A DNA stretch of 64,000 nucleotides from Sphingomonas sp. 1F27F7B (GCF_005503355.1 NZ_SCMK01000021.1:27193-91192); one strand, 5' to 3'; counted from the first letter of the stretch, positions 51,265 to 60,568 are shown. Numbers and translations: made by a program. Notes: a model not told the origin generated them from the letters alone.

Positions 51265-52997
51265 TGCGGATCGCCCTCGCCCTGGCGCTGGCGTCGCTCG
51301 CGACGCCGGCCATCGCCCAGGAAGCGCCGGAGGCGCCCGCTACGCAGCGCGTCTCCGGCGGCGACATCGTCGCCTATGACCAGATCCACAAGCCCGTGAT
51401 CGGACGCGGCGGCATGGTCGTGAGCCAGAACAGGATCGCGGCGGACGTCGGCGCTGCGATCCTGCGCAAGGGCGGCAACGCAGTCGATGCCGCGATCGCC
51501 ACGGCTTTCGCGCTGGCGGTGACGCTGCCCCGCGCCGGCAATGTCGGTGGCGGCGGCTATATGCTGATTCACATGGCCCCGAAGGACGGCAAGCCCGCCC
51601 AGACCATCGCGATCGACTATTACGGCCAGGCGTCGCGCAACACGACCTCCGAACTGCTGCTGGGCGCCAACGGCAGGATGGACCCCGCCAAGAGCTATTC
51701 GATGAAGGGCGTCGCCATCCCCGGCACGGTCGCCGGCCTGTGGGAAGCGCACAAGCGCTTCGGCTCGCTGCCCTGGGGCACGCTGATCGCGCCTGCCATC
51801 GCGATGGCCCGCGACGGCGTGATCCTGTCGGACGACGAGGCCCAGGCCAATGCCGACCAGAAGAAGGCGATGCACGACGATGCCGCCGCGCTCGCCGTCT
51901 TCTTCAAGCCGGACGGCAGCGCCTATGCGCCGGGCGAGCGCTGGAAACAGCCTGATCTCGCGGCAAGCCTCCAGATCATCGCCGCCAGGGGCCGCGACGG
52001 CTTTTACACCGGCGCCATCGCGCAGAAGATCGCCGCGGGGATGAAGACCGGCGGCGGCGTGATCGACGAGAAGGACCTGGCCGATTATCAGCCGGTGATC
52101 TCCGAGCCGATCTGGTCGAGCTATCGCGGGCTGCCGATCGCGTATATGCCGCCCACCGCTTCCGGCGTGAGCGTCGCCGAAGCGATGAACATCCTCGAGC
52201 GCTTCCCCGTCCGCGAGCAGCGCTGGGGCAGCGTCGCCAACCTCCATCTGCTGGCCGAGACACTGAAGATCGTCTGGTCGGACCGCCGCCTGGTCGGCGG
52301 TGGGCCGGACTGGCGCACCCCCGCCAAGGGACTGGCCAGCAAGGACTATGCGGCCGAGCGCGCGAAGCTGATCCGTGGCGACGGCTCGCTCGACGCCAGG
52401 ACCCTGCCCGACGGCAATCCCTATCCCTACGAGAGCAAGGACACCACGCACTTCTCGGTCGTGGATGCGGCGGGCAACGCCGTCAGCAACACCTACACCC
52501 TCTCCGCTTCCTATGGCGCGCACGTCGTGGCGCCGGGCACCGGCATCCTGCTCAACAACTCGCTGGGCAACCTTGCCTGGGGCCGTCGCGGCGAGGAGTG
52601 GAAGGCGACCCAGCCGGTCCCCGGCAAGCGCGTGGGCTCGACGATCACGCCGATGATCGTGTTCAAGGGCGACAAGCCCTGGCTCGTCACCGGCACGCCC
52701 GGCGGCGGCTACATCATCGCGACCATGGTGCAGATGCTCTCCAACGTCATCGATCACCGCCTGAACGTCGCCGAGGCCGCCGAGCGCCCGCGGATCAACC
52801 AGTCGGGCGGCGACGGCCCGCTCGAGCTGGAAGAGGGTTTCTCGCCGGACATCATTCCCCTGCTCGAGGCGAAGGGGCACAAGGTGCGCCCGTCGAACAC
52901 CATGGGCTCGGTCCAGTCGATCATGGTCGAGGGCGACAGGTTCCTGGGATCGGCGGACACGCGCCGGCCCGACGCCGCGGCCATCGGCGCCAAATAG
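51264..52997 (+). CDS. ggt: Gamma-glutamyltransferase
   Basis: Periplasmic Ntn-hydrolase of the gamma-glutamyltransferase family, 577 aa, which cleaves or transfers gamma-glutamyl groups (glutathione, gamma-Glu peptides). Signal peptide to about residue 18. The self-processing site is in KDTTHFSV, with Thr394 as the expected nucleophile that becomes the N-terminus of the small subunit. LRKGGNAVDAAIATAFAL, GNVGGGGYML, MPPTASGVS and TGTPGGGYII match the family. The longer frame upstream is antisense or shadow. It is coupled to the receptor by a TGATG overlap and followed after 20 bases by the M20 amidohydrolase. Confidence 0.93.
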   Translation: MRIALALALASLATPAIAQEAPEAPATQRVSGGDIVAYDQIHKPVIGRGGMVVSQNRIAADVGAAILRKGGNAVDAAIATAFALAVTLPRAGNVGGGGYMLIHMAPKDGKPAQTIAIDYYGQASRNTTSELLLGANGRMDPAKSYSMKGVAIPGTVAGLWEAHKRFGSLPWGTLIAPAIAMARDGVILSDDEAQANADQKKAMHDDAAALAVFFKPDGSAYAPGERWKQPDLAASLQIIAARGRDGFYTGAIAQKIAAGMKTGGGVIDEKDLADYQPVISEPIWSSYRGLPIAYMPPTASGVSVAEAMNILERFPVREQRWGSVANLHLLAETLKIVWSDRRLVGGGPDWRTPAKGLASKDYAAERAKLIRGDGSLDARTLPDGNPYPYESKDTTHFSVVDAAGNAVSNTYTLSASYGAHVVAPGTGILLNNSLGNLAWGRRGEEWKATQPVPGKRVGSTITPMIVFKGDKPWLVTGTPGGGYIIATMVQMLSNVIDHRLNVAEAAERPRINQSGGDGPLELEEGFSPDIIPLLEAKGHKVRPSNTMGSVQSIMVEGDRFLGSADTRRPDAAAIGAK

Positions 52998-53017
52998 AAC
53001 ATAGGAGAGTGCACGAG

Positions 53018-54496
53018 ATGAGGATCAAGACCGCGCTGCTGCTCGCCGCCGCGCTCGCGCCGCTTTCGGCCCAGGCGCAGGGCGTGCCCGAGGCCCAGCG
53101 CAGCGCCATGCTCGCCGGCATCGACAAGCGCGCACCCGACCTGGAGAGCAGCGCCAAGGCGATCTGGGGCTGGTCCGAAGTCGGCTATCAGGAGAACAAG
53201 TCGTCGGCGCTGCTCCAGGCACGGCTGAAAAAGGCCGGCTTCGCCGTCACCCCGGGCGTCGCCGGCATGCCGACCGCCTTCGTCGCCAGCTTCAAGCAGG
53301 GCTCGGGGCCGGTGATCGGCATCCTCGCCGAATATGACGCCCTGCCCGGCCTCGCCCAGACCACCGCGCCGACCAAGACCGCGATCCCGGGCAAGGCAGC
53401 CGGCCATGGCTGCGGCCACAATTTGTTCGGCGCGGCGAGCGTCGAGGCGGCCATTGCGATCCGGGAATGGATGATCGCCAACAAGGTGCAGGGCGAGTTG
53501 CGCGTCTATGGCTCGCCCGCCGAGGAAGGCGGCTCGGGCAAGGTCTATCTCGTCCGCGCCGGCCTGTTCGACGATGTCTCGGCAGTGCTCCACTGGCATC
53601 CCGGCGATGCGAACGGCGTCTCGACCGGCAAGAGCATGGCGAACATCTCGGGCAAGTTCCGCTTCCATGGCATCAGCGCCCATGCGGCGGCATCGCCCGA
53701 CAAGGGGCGCTCGGCCCTGGACGGCGTCGAAGTGATGGACGTCGCGGTGAACTTCATGCGCGAGCATGTTCCGTCCTCGACGCGCATCCACAACATCATC
53801 ACCGCGGGCGGCGAGGCGCCGAACGTCGTGCCCGATTTCGCCGAGAGCTATTATTATGTCCGCAACGTCGATCCCGTGATCGTGCGCGACGTCTGGGCTC
53901 GCGTGGTCAAGGCGGCCGAAGGCTCGGCGATGGCGACGGGCACGACGGTCGACCACGAGATCACCGGCGGCGTCTATTCGATGCTCGCGAGCGAGACCCT
54001 GGCCAAGGTGATGAGCCGCAACCTCGACGCCGTGGGCGGCGAGAAATGGACACCCGAGGAGATCGCCTGGGCGACCGAACTGCAGAAGAGCCTGCCGACG
54101 CAAAAGCCGCTCGATTCGGTGACGCAGACCAGCTCGCGCGAGCGCGGCCCCGACGGTGGCGGCTCGACCGACGTGTCCGACATCAGCTGGACGGTGCCGA
54201 CGATCGGCCTCAGCACCGCCACCTGGGTTCCCGGCACACCGGCGCACAGCTGGCAGGCAGTGGCGGCGTCCGGCTCGTCGATCGGGATCAAGGGCGCCGC
54301 GGTGGCGGCCAAGACGATCGCGCTGACGGCCGCGGATCTGTTGCTGAGCCCTGAGACGCTGGCGACAGCGAAGGCCGAGCTCGACAAGGCGCGGGGTCCG
54401 GCGTTCCGATATGATGCGCTGCTGGGCAAGCGGGCGCCGGCGCTCGATTATCGCAAGCCCACGCCCGCCTGGGAAGGCACGGCGAAATCGAACTGA
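53018..54496 (+). CDS. M20D amidohydrolase (AbgB-like)
   Basis: Secreted M20-family amidohydrolase, 492 aa, closest in pattern to p-aminobenzoyl-glutamate hydrolase subunit B, which frees glutamate from an aromatic N-acyl group. Signal peptide to about residue 21. Metal-site segments are AGHGCGHNLFGA, SPAEEGGSGK and HWHPGD, and the dimer domain begins around SGKFRFHGISAHAAASPDKG. TAGGEAPNVVPDFAESYYYVR and TPAHSWQ are also typical. TAGGAGAG precedes the ATG. In E. coli the enzyme needs an AbgA partner, and none is seen here, so it may work alone on another acyl-amino acid. It is last in the ggt operon. Confidence 0.88.
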   Translation: MRIKTALLLAAALAPLSAQAQGVPEAQRSAMLAGIDKRAPDLESSAKAIWGWSEVGYQENKSSALLQARLKKAGFAVTPGVAGMPTAFVASFKQGSGPVIGILAEYDALPGLAQTTAPTKTAIPGKAAGHGCGHNLFGAASVEAAIAIREWMIANKVQGELRVYGSPAEEGGSGKVYLVRAGLFDDVSAVLHWHPGDANGVSTGKSMANISGKFRFHGISAHAAASPDKGRSALDGVEVMDVAVNFMREHVPSSTRIHNIITAGGEAPNVVPDFAESYYYVRNVDPVIVRDVWARVVKAAEGSAMATGTTVDHEITGGVYSMLASETLAKVMSRNLDAVGGEKWTPEEIAWATELQKSLPTQKPLDSVTQTSSRERGPDGGGSTDVSDISWTVPTIGLSTATWVPGTPAHSWQAVAASGSSIGIKGAAVAAKTIALTAADLLLSPETLATAKAELDKARGPAFRYDALLGKRAPALDYRKPTPAWEGTAKSN

Positions 54497-54501
54497 CCGC
54501 T

Positions 54502-54518
54502 TGACCGGCCGGCGGTCA
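54502..54518. terminator. Hairpin between convergent genes
   Basis: TGACCG-GCCGG-CGGTCA forms a 6-bp stem with a 5-base loop in the 49-base gap between the convergent M20 and glycosyltransferase genes. It is a plausible bidirectional terminator. Confidence 0.5.
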
Positions 54519-54545
54519 GACATCGCCGGCCGGGCCGGAGATCGC

Positions 54546-55709
54546 CTATGCGGCGGCGCTTGCCCGGCGTCGCCGGCCGAGCAGATCCGCATAACTGGCA
54601 ACCACCTTGTCCAGAATCTCGGACCAGCGATAGCCCCGCGCTTCGGCATGTGCCGCCGCCGCCATCGCGAATCTGAGGTCGGGGCGCTCGACCAATTGCG
54701 CCACGGCGTCGGCAAGGGCTGACGCTACCGGCGGCGTCAGCAGGCCGGACCTGCCGGAGACGATGAGCGCCCGGGCGCTGCCCGCATCGGCGCTGACGAC
54801 GGCGAGGCCGGAAGCCATCGCCTCCAGATTCACATTGCCGAACGCCTCGGTCATGCTGGGGTTGATCAGGATATCGGCGCTCGCCACCGCGCGGCCCAGC
54901 GCCCGGCCGTCGAGATGGCCGGCGAAGACCGCGTCGGGCAGCAATGCCCGGAAACGCGCTTCGGCCGGGCCTGCGCCGACGATCAGCGGGCGAAGCGGAT
55001 AGCCGCGTTCGCGCAGCGCCTGGATGGTATCGGCGAAAGTCGCAATCCCCTTCTCGACGACCAGCCGGCCGAAGAAGATCGGCACGATCTCGTCGTCGCG
55101 ATACCCCAGGCCACGCCGCCAGCCCAGGTCGCGCAATGCGGGCGAGAAGGCGGCGGGATCGACGCCGCGGCCCCAGATCGCGATGTCCTCGTCCGGCACG
55201 CCCATCGCCGCCAGACTCTCGGCCGAGTCTGCGTTCGGCGCCAGGACGCAGTCGCTCGCCCGGTAGAAGCGCCGCAACCGGCGCTCGCCCCAATGCCGCA
55301 GGGCGCCCAGGCCATAATAGTCGAAATAGGTCTCGAACCGAGTGTGGAGACTGGCCACCACCGGCACGCCCAGGCCGCGTGCCAGCTTCTGCGCGCCGGT
55401 ACCGAGCAGATCGGGCGCGGAGACGTGCACGATGTTCGGCGCGAAGCGCTCGACATCGGCACGCACCGAACCGGGCAGGCCGAGCGCCACGCGGAACTCG
55501 CTGCGACCGGGAATGGGCACCGACGGAACCGACACCAGATCCCCGGCGGGTGCAAAGGCCGGATCGGCGATCGTCGGCGAATAGACGCGCACGGCCGCCC
55601 CCCGCGCAAGCAGGTGATCGACGAGCCGGTTGAGCGCGCGATTGGCGCCGTCGCGCACGCAATTGTAGTTGCCGGAGAAGAGCGCGATCCGCATGCCCGC
55701 GGCAGCCAT
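54546..55709 (-). CDS. GT4-type glycosyltransferase
   Basis: Glycosyltransferase with the GT-B fold, family 1/GT4, about 387 aa. The conserved core starts at MRIALFSGNYNCVRDGANR. The acceptor-side domain includes HVSAPDLLG and SLHTRFETYFDYYG. The donor-binding half has IWGRGVDPAAF, FFGRLVVEKGI and the EX7E-type motif EAFGNVNLEAMASG. It probably acts at the cytoplasmic membrane on a glycolipid or polysaccharide, using a nucleotide sugar. The start is uncertain: 55709 and 55694 give the normal family N-terminus, but the frame is open to an ATG at 55916 that shares its A with the Pal stop (TAATG), so a 456-aa form is possible. Confidence 0.83.
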   Translation of the reverse strand: MAAAGMRIALFSGNYNCVRDGANRALNRLVDHLLARGAAVRVYSPTIADPAFAPAGDLVSVPSVPIPGRSEFRVALGLPGSVRADVERFAPNIVHVSAPDLLGTGAQKLARGLGVPVVASLHTRFETYFDYYGLGALRHWGERRLRRFYRASDCVLAPNADSAESLAAMGVPDEDIAIWGRGVDPAAFSPALRDLGWRRGLGYRDDEIVPIFFGRLVVEKGIATFADTIQALRERGYPLRPLIVGAGPAEARFRALLPDAVFAGHLDGRALGRAVASADILINPSMTEAFGNVNLEAMASGLAVVSADAGSARALIVSGRSGLLTPPVASALADAVAQLVERPDLRFAMAAAAHAEARGYRWSEILDKVVASYADLLGRRRRASAAA

Positions 55710-55915
55710 CGCGTCATTGGCCGGATTCGTCGTATTCGGCTCGCACAAGGCCGTATCGGACGGCCCCATCGCGCGGATGAGGACAGGGCGCCCGGCCTGG
55801 GAAGCTGGCGCATCTGCGCGGCCATGGGTGACGCGTGACATCTTCATCGTGGACAGTCGAATAGCATGGGACGCAGTGGGGAACGATGACGCTCCCCAGG
55901 CGGCCACCATATTCA

Positions 55916-56431
55916 TTACGGTAGATGAATGACGACTGACACGGCACGCCGATTCTGCGCGTGCGAAGCTTCGTCGGAGCCGAGCGCCTCGGGGCGTTCC
56001 TTGCCGTAGGAAATGGTCGTGATCCGGTTCGGCGCGATGCCTTGCAGCGCCAGGAAATCGGCCGCGGCGCGCGCACGGCGGTCGCCCAGCGCCAGATTAT
56101 ACTCGCGGGTGCCGCGTTCGTCGGCATGGCCCTCGACCAGGAAGCCCACGCGCGGATGCTGGCGCAGCCATTGCGCCTGGCGCGTCAGCGTGGCGCGAGC
56201 TTCGGGCGAGAGGCTGAACGCATCGAAGGTGAAGAAGACACGGTCGCTCCCCGCGTTCGCCACCAGGTCCGCCTGCAACCGCGCCAGCGCGGGATCCTCG
56301 CCATTCTCGACATAGGGTTCGCCGCCACCGGCGCTCGGCACGTCCGAGACGTTGCCGGGGTTCGTCCGCTTGGTGCAGCCGCCAAGGGCCACCGCGCCCA
56401 TCACCACCGCCAGCATCAGTTCCCTACGCAT
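55916..56431 (-). CDS. pal: Pal-like OmpA-domain lipoprotein
   Basis: Peptidoglycan-associated outer-membrane lipoprotein, 171 aa. A lipobox (VALGGC) puts the lipidated Cys at residue 19. The OmpA-like peptidoglycan-binding domain spans about 65-170: VFFTFDAFSLSPEARATL, EGHADERGTREYNLALGDRRA and SYGKERPEALG. It binds the cell wall and, in the Tol-Pal system, TolB. GGAGAAG precedes the ATG. The tol genes are not next to it, so it may be a second Pal rather than the canonical one. The next gene downstream is the glycosyltransferase. Confidence 0.87.
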   Translation of the reverse strand: MRRELMLAVVMGAVALGGCTKRTNPGNVSDVPSAGGGEPYVENGEDPALARLQADLVANAGSDRVFFTFDAFSLSPEARATLTRQAQWLRQHPRVGFLVEGHADERGTREYNLALGDRRARAAADFLALQGIAPNRITTISYGKERPEALGSDEASHAQNRRAVSVVIHLP

Positions 56432-56678
56432 AACTTCTCCAAGAAATGTTCCGGAAACATCCCTAGAGAAGCTTGGCGAACGGGCGTTACTATAGGTTTT
56501 TTATGCATGGACCGGGGCCGGCCACGGCCATAGGCATTCCACGAGAGCGCGCTTTTGCACCCCCTCATGCAGGCCTCCCCCCAAAAGAGGCGCGCGTTCC
56601 CACCGCGGCGGCGGGCACCATGGGCTCCCGGCCCCAGCCCGCCGCCCGGACCAGCCGCCGGCAAGCACCTGGAGCTCG

Positions 56679-58181
56679 ATGACGACCGGACGACCAAATC
56701 CCCTCATCGGCTTCCTGACGGCACGGCTGCATCTCGATCGCGCCGGCCTGCTCCGCACCGCGATCGTCCTCACGCTCTCCGCGATAGCCGCGTTCGCCGT
56801 ACATCCACTGGGCGAAGTCGCCGCGGCGCTGGTGTTCGTGCTCGGCATCACGGTGGCGGGTGCGCTGAGCGGGCTCGCCGCGGCGCTGATCGCCGCACTC
56901 GCGGCGTTCCTGATCTACAATTTCTACCTGACCGAGCCGGCGCTCACTTTCCGGATCGCGACGGGCAGCGACCTCGCGCCGCTTGTCGTGTTCAACCTGT
57001 GCGCCCTGGTGTCGGGGGTGCTCGCCGGCCAGCTCAAGGATCATGCCCTGGCGGCCCGATCGAGCAACCTCCAGCTCAACAGCCTGCTGGCGCTGAGCCA
57101 GGAACTCCAAGCCGCCCCGCGCCCTTCCGACGTCGTCGCCACCGTGGAGCGGGCGGTGCACCGCATCCTCGGCGCCCGCGCGACACTCTTCCGCGCCGAT
57201 GACGGGGCGCTGCGCTGCCTATCGGCCTTGCCCCGCGAAGCGGACTGGCACGATTTCGCGCAGCGGATCGCCCAAGATCCCCAGGCGCCCGGGGACAGCC
57301 CGCTGATCGGCCGGCGTCTCGAACTCGCCGACGTGCCGGTCACCGTCCTAGTGCTCGAACCGCTGCGGCCGGGAAAGGTCGAGCCGGCCTTCATCGATGC
57401 AGTCGCCAACATGGTCGCCCTGGCCCTCGAACGCGCAGCGCTGTCCGAACGGATCACCGAGCGCAGCGCCCTGGCGCGTGCCGAGGAACTGAAGAGCGCA
57501 CTGCTCGCTTCAGTCAGCCATGACTTCCGCACGCCCCTCACGGCGATCAGCGCATCGGCATCGAGCCTGATCGCCTATGGCGAGAAGCTCGATGCCGAGA
57601 CTTCCGCACGCCTGCTGCGCGGCGTGGTTGACGAGTGCGAGCGCCTCAATCGCTATACGGCGAACCTGCTCGAGATGAGCCGGATGGAAGCGGGCGGCAT
57701 CGCGCAGCCGCTGCAGATCCTGGGCGCAGCCGAAATGGCGGGCGCGGCGCTGCACCGGATCCGGCCGCGCGCGAGCGGGCGGCAAGTGACGTTGCATGCG
57801 CCGGATCCGGATCTGCCGGTCGCCGCCAACCCCGCCCTGTTCGAGCTGGTGCTGCTCAACATCCTGGACAATGCGATCCTCTACAGCGACGAGGGCGCAC
57901 GAGTGGAGATCGCCATCGCCGCGGAGGACGGCGCCTGCCGGATCGACATAGCCGACAGCGGCCAGGGCATCCCGGAGCACGCGCTCCACCGGGTGTTCGA
58001 GCGCTTCTATCGCGCCGGCCGGCCAGACGCGACCGGGCGCGGCAGCGGCCTGGGCCTGGCGATCGCCAAGGGGTTCGTCGAAGCATTGGGCGGCACCATC
58101 CACGCGACCATCCCCGGGCTCGACGGCCGCGGCACCCGCATCATCATCCGACTCCCGCTCGCCAAGGCTATGCAAGCATGA
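56679..58181 (+). CDS. KdpD-type sensor histidine kinase lacking the KdpD N-terminal domain
   Basis: Membrane sensor kinase, 500 aa. Four membrane segments of the DUF4118/KdpD type span about 22-115 (the last includes IYNFYLTEPALTF). A GAF-like domain lies at about 135-260. HisKA has the phosphorylated His281 in SVSHDFRTPLTA, and HATPase motifs are LLNILDNAILYS, DSGQGIPE and GRGSGLGLAIAKG. Compared with full KdpD (about 890 aa) it lacks the N-terminal KdpD and Usp domains that sense potassium and nucleotides, so the signal is probably different. Its stop overlaps the response-regulator start by ATGA. Confidence 0.9.
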   Translation: MTTGRPNPLIGFLTARLHLDRAGLLRTAIVLTLSAIAAFAVHPLGEVAAALVFVLGITVAGALSGLAAALIAALAAFLIYNFYLTEPALTFRIATGSDLAPLVVFNLCALVSGVLAGQLKDHALAARSSNLQLNSLLALSQELQAAPRPSDVVATVERAVHRILGARATLFRADDGALRCLSALPREADWHDFAQRIAQDPQAPGDSPLIGRRLELADVPVTVLVLEPLRPGKVEPAFIDAVANMVALALERAALSERITERSALARAEELKSALLASVSHDFRTPLTAISASASSLIAYGEKLDAETSARLLRGVVDECERLNRYTANLLEMSRMEAGGIAQPLQILGAAEMAGAALHRIRPRASGRQVTLHAPDPDLPVAANPALFELVLLNILDNAILYSDEGARVEIAIAAEDGACRIDIADSGQGIPEHALHRVFERFYRAGRPDATGRGSGLGLAIAKGFVEALGGTIHATIPGLDGRGTRIIIRLPLAKAMQA

Positions 58182-58858
58182 CCAACATCCTCCTCGTCGA
58201 CGACGAGCCCGCGCTGATCGCCGTGCTCGAGCCGGTGCTGGGCGCCGAAGGCTATAGCGTCGCCGTCGCCTCCGGCGGCGTGCCCGCGCTGCGCATGGCC
58301 GAGGACATGAAGCCCGAAGTGGTGCTGCTCGACCTCGGCCTGCCCGACATCGACGGCAAGGACGTCATTCGCGCCCTGCGCGCGACGAGCGAAGTGCCGA
58401 TCATCGTCATCTCCGCGCGCCACCAGGAAGCGGAGAAGATCGCCGCGCTCGACCAGGGTGCCGACGATTATGTGAACAAGCCGTTCGAGATCGGCGAGCT
58501 GATGGCCCGCATCCGCGCGGCGATCCGGCGCAGCTCGAGCCTGAAGAACACGCCCGCCACCTATCGCAGCGGCCCGCTGGAGATCGACTTCCAGGCACGG
58601 CGCGTGTCGCTGGCGGGCGATGTCGTGAAGCTCTCCCCCAAGGAATATGAGCTGCTGCGGACGCTGGCGCTCAGCGCCGGCCAGGTGGTGACCCACAAGC
58701 GGCTGCTCGCCGTGGGCTGGGGCAGCGATACCGCCGACAGCCAGTATCTGCGCGTCTATATCGGCCTGCTCCGCCAGAAGATCGAGGAGGATCCGAGTGA
58801 TCCCCGGCTGCTCGCGACCGAGCCCGGAGTCGGCTATCGCCTCGCCAGCGCGAGCTGA
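58178..58858 (+). CDS. OmpR/KdpE-type response regulator
   Basis: DNA-binding response regulator, 226 aa. The receiver domain (1-118) has the acidic pocket VDDE, phospho-acceptor Asp52 in LLDLGLPDIDG and Lys101 in NKPFEIGEL. The C-terminal winged helix (about 128-224) includes LEIDFQARRVSL, LSPKEYELLRTLA and EPGVGYRLA. It pairs with the upstream kinase through an ATGA overlap. No kdpFABC genes are present, so the targets may be the adjacent antiporter or remote genes. Confidence 0.92.
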   Translation: MTNILLVDDEPALIAVLEPVLGAEGYSVAVASGGVPALRMAEDMKPEVVLLDLGLPDIDGKDVIRALRATSEVPIIVISARHQEAEKIAALDQGADDYVNKPFEIGELMARIRAAIRRSSSLKNTPATYRSGPLEIDFQARRVSLAGDVVKLSPKEYELLRTLALSAGQVVTHKRLLAVGWGSDTADSQYLRVYIGLLRQKIEEDPSDPRLLATEPGVGYRLASAS

Positions 58859-58873
58859 ATTCCCGCAACATCT

Positions 58874-58887
58874 CCGGCCCGTGCCGG
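58874..58887 (+). terminator. Small GC hairpin after the response regulator
   Basis: CCGGC-CCGT-GCCGG forms a 5-bp stem with a 4-base loop in the 78-base gap before the antiporter gene. It also contains a copy of the CCGGAACAT word seen elsewhere in this region. It may be a weak terminator or a regulatory element. Confidence 0.4.
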
Positions 58888-58936
58888 AACATGATCCCAG
58901 CCGCGGCCGCCAGGCTGCGCAGAACGAGGCAGAGCC

Positions 58937-60568
58937 GTGGAAACCGTTTCGATCATCCTGTTCCTGCTGCTCGCCGTCGTCGTCAGCGGCGCAGTCGCGC
59001 GGATGCTTCCGTTCGGCGTGCCCACGCCGCTGGTGCAGATCCTGCTGGGCGCCGCGATCGGCCTGTCCACCTCGCATCGCGTCGAGCTCGACCCCGAGCT
59101 GTTCATGTTCCTGTTTCTGCCGCCGCTCCTGTTCTTCGACGGCTGGCGTATCCCCAAGGACGAGCTGTTCAAGGACCTCTCCACCGTCGTCGAGCTGGCG
59201 CTCGGGCTGGTGCTGCTGACCGTGATCGGCATGGGGCTGCTCATCCACTGGATGATCCCCGCGATGCCGCTCGCAGTGGCGTTCGCGCTCGCCGCGGTGA
59301 TTTCGCCCACCGATCCGATCGCCGTGTCGGCGATCGCCGCGCGCGTGCCCATCCCGAAGCGCATGATGCACATCCTGGAAGGCGAGTCGCTGCTCAACGA
59401 CGCGTCCGGCCTGGTCTGCCTGCGCTTCGCCGTCGCTGCCGCGCTGACCGGCACCTTCTCCGCCGGGCAGGCCGCACTGACCTTCTTCTGGGTGGCCGGC
59501 GCCGGGCTCGCGATCGGCGTGCTGGTCACGCTCGCGGTCTCGCGCGCCAAGGCATGGGTCACGCGGCGCTGGGGCGAGGATACCGGCTCGCAGATCCTCG
59601 TCAGCCTGCTGATTCCCTTCGGCTCCTATCTGCTCGCCGAACATCTCCATGCATCGGGCATCCTGGCTGCCGTGGCGGCGGGCGTGACCATGACTTTCGC
59701 CGAAATCTCGCGCCAGGCGATGGCAGTCACTCGCATGCGCCGGAACTCGGTGTGGGACACGCTCCAGTTCACGCTGAACGGCGTCATCTTCGTGCTGCTG
59801 GGCGAGCAACTGCCCGGTATCGTCGCCGGCGCCAAGCGGACCGTGCTGCTGACCGGCCATGCCTCGCCCTGGTGGCTGGCAATCTATGTCGTGGCGATCG
59901 TCGCCGGGCTGGCGGCGCTGCGCTTCGCCTGGGTGTGGACCTCGCTGCGGCTGACCATCCTGCGCAAGCGCGAAGGCGTGGTGGCGATGCGCAGCCCCAA
60001 CTGGCGACTGGTCGCGGCGACGTCCTTCGCCGGTGTGCGCGGCGCGATCACCCTGGCCGGCGTGCTCACCCTGCCGCTGGTGCTGCGGGACGGCGCACCC
60101 TTTCCCGCGCGCGATCTGGCGATCTTCCTCGCGGCCGGCGTGATCATCGTATCGCTGGTGATCGCCAGCATCGCGCTGCCGGTCCTGCTCAAGGGGCTGA
60201 CCCTGCCCCCGGAGCCGTCCCGCCAGGCGGAAGAGGATTCCGCGCGCGTGACCACCGCCGAGGCCGCGATCCGCGCCGTCGAGCGACACCAGCATGCCCT
60301 GGGCGAGGCGCATGGCGATCCCGATCGCTACGCGGCGGCCGGCGCGCGGGTGATGGCCTTCTATCGCGAGCGTATCGAGGGTCTTGGCGAAGACATGGCA
60401 AGCGAAGCGCGCGCGCAGGAAAGGCTGGCCAGCGAGCTCAGGCTCGTCGGCATCCAGGCCGAGCGGGCGCGGCTGCTGGAACTCGGCAGGGCACGCGCGA
60501 TCGGCAGCGAGACCGCCCGCAAGCTGACGCGCGAACTCGATCTCGCCGAGACGCGGCATCGAGGCTGA
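58937..60568 (+). CDS. CPA1-family Na+/H+ antiporter
   Basis: Inner-membrane cation/proton antiporter of the NhaP/YjcE-like CPA1 group, 543 aa with about 12 hydrophobic segments up to about residue 415 and a charged cytoplasmic tail (about 416-543). Family motifs: FLFLPPLLFFDGW, ISPTDPIAVSAIAARVPIPK, EGESLLNDASGL (the conserved ion-binding Asn-Asp) and VRGAITLAGVLTLPL. It exchanges Na+ (or K+) for H+. The start is GTG 58937 with GAGGCAGAG upstream. It follows the KdpDE-like pair and may belong to its regulon. Confidence 0.9.
   Translation: METVSIILFLLLAVVVSGAVARMLPFGVPTPLVQILLGAAIGLSTSHRVELDPELFMFLFLPPLLFFDGWRIPKDELFKDLSTVVELALGLVLLTVIGMGLLIHWMIPAMPLAVAFALAAVISPTDPIAVSAIAARVPIPKRMMHILEGESLLNDASGLVCLRFAVAAALTGTFSAGQAALTFFWVAGAGLAIGVLVTLAVSRAKAWVTRRWGEDTGSQILVSLLIPFGSYLLAEHLHASGILAAVAAGVTMTFAEISRQAMAVTRMRRNSVWDTLQFTLNGVIFVLLGEQLPGIVAGAKRTVLLTGHASPWWLAIYVVAIVAGLAALRFAWVWTSLRLTILRKREGVVAMRSPNWRLVAATSFAGVRGAITLAGVLTLPLVLRDGAPFPARDLAIFLAAGVIIVSLVIASIALPVLLKGLTLPPEPSRQAEEDSARVTTAEAAIRAVERHQHALGEAHGDPDRYAAAGARVMAFYRERIEGLGEDMASEARAQERLASELRLVGIQAERARLLELGRARAIGSETARKLTRELDLAETRHRG

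Noticed and set aside
52754..54715. 653-residue antisense frame over the ggt/M20 junction
   Set aside because: Overlaps two confirmed enzymes and their intergenic gap; no recognisable domain.
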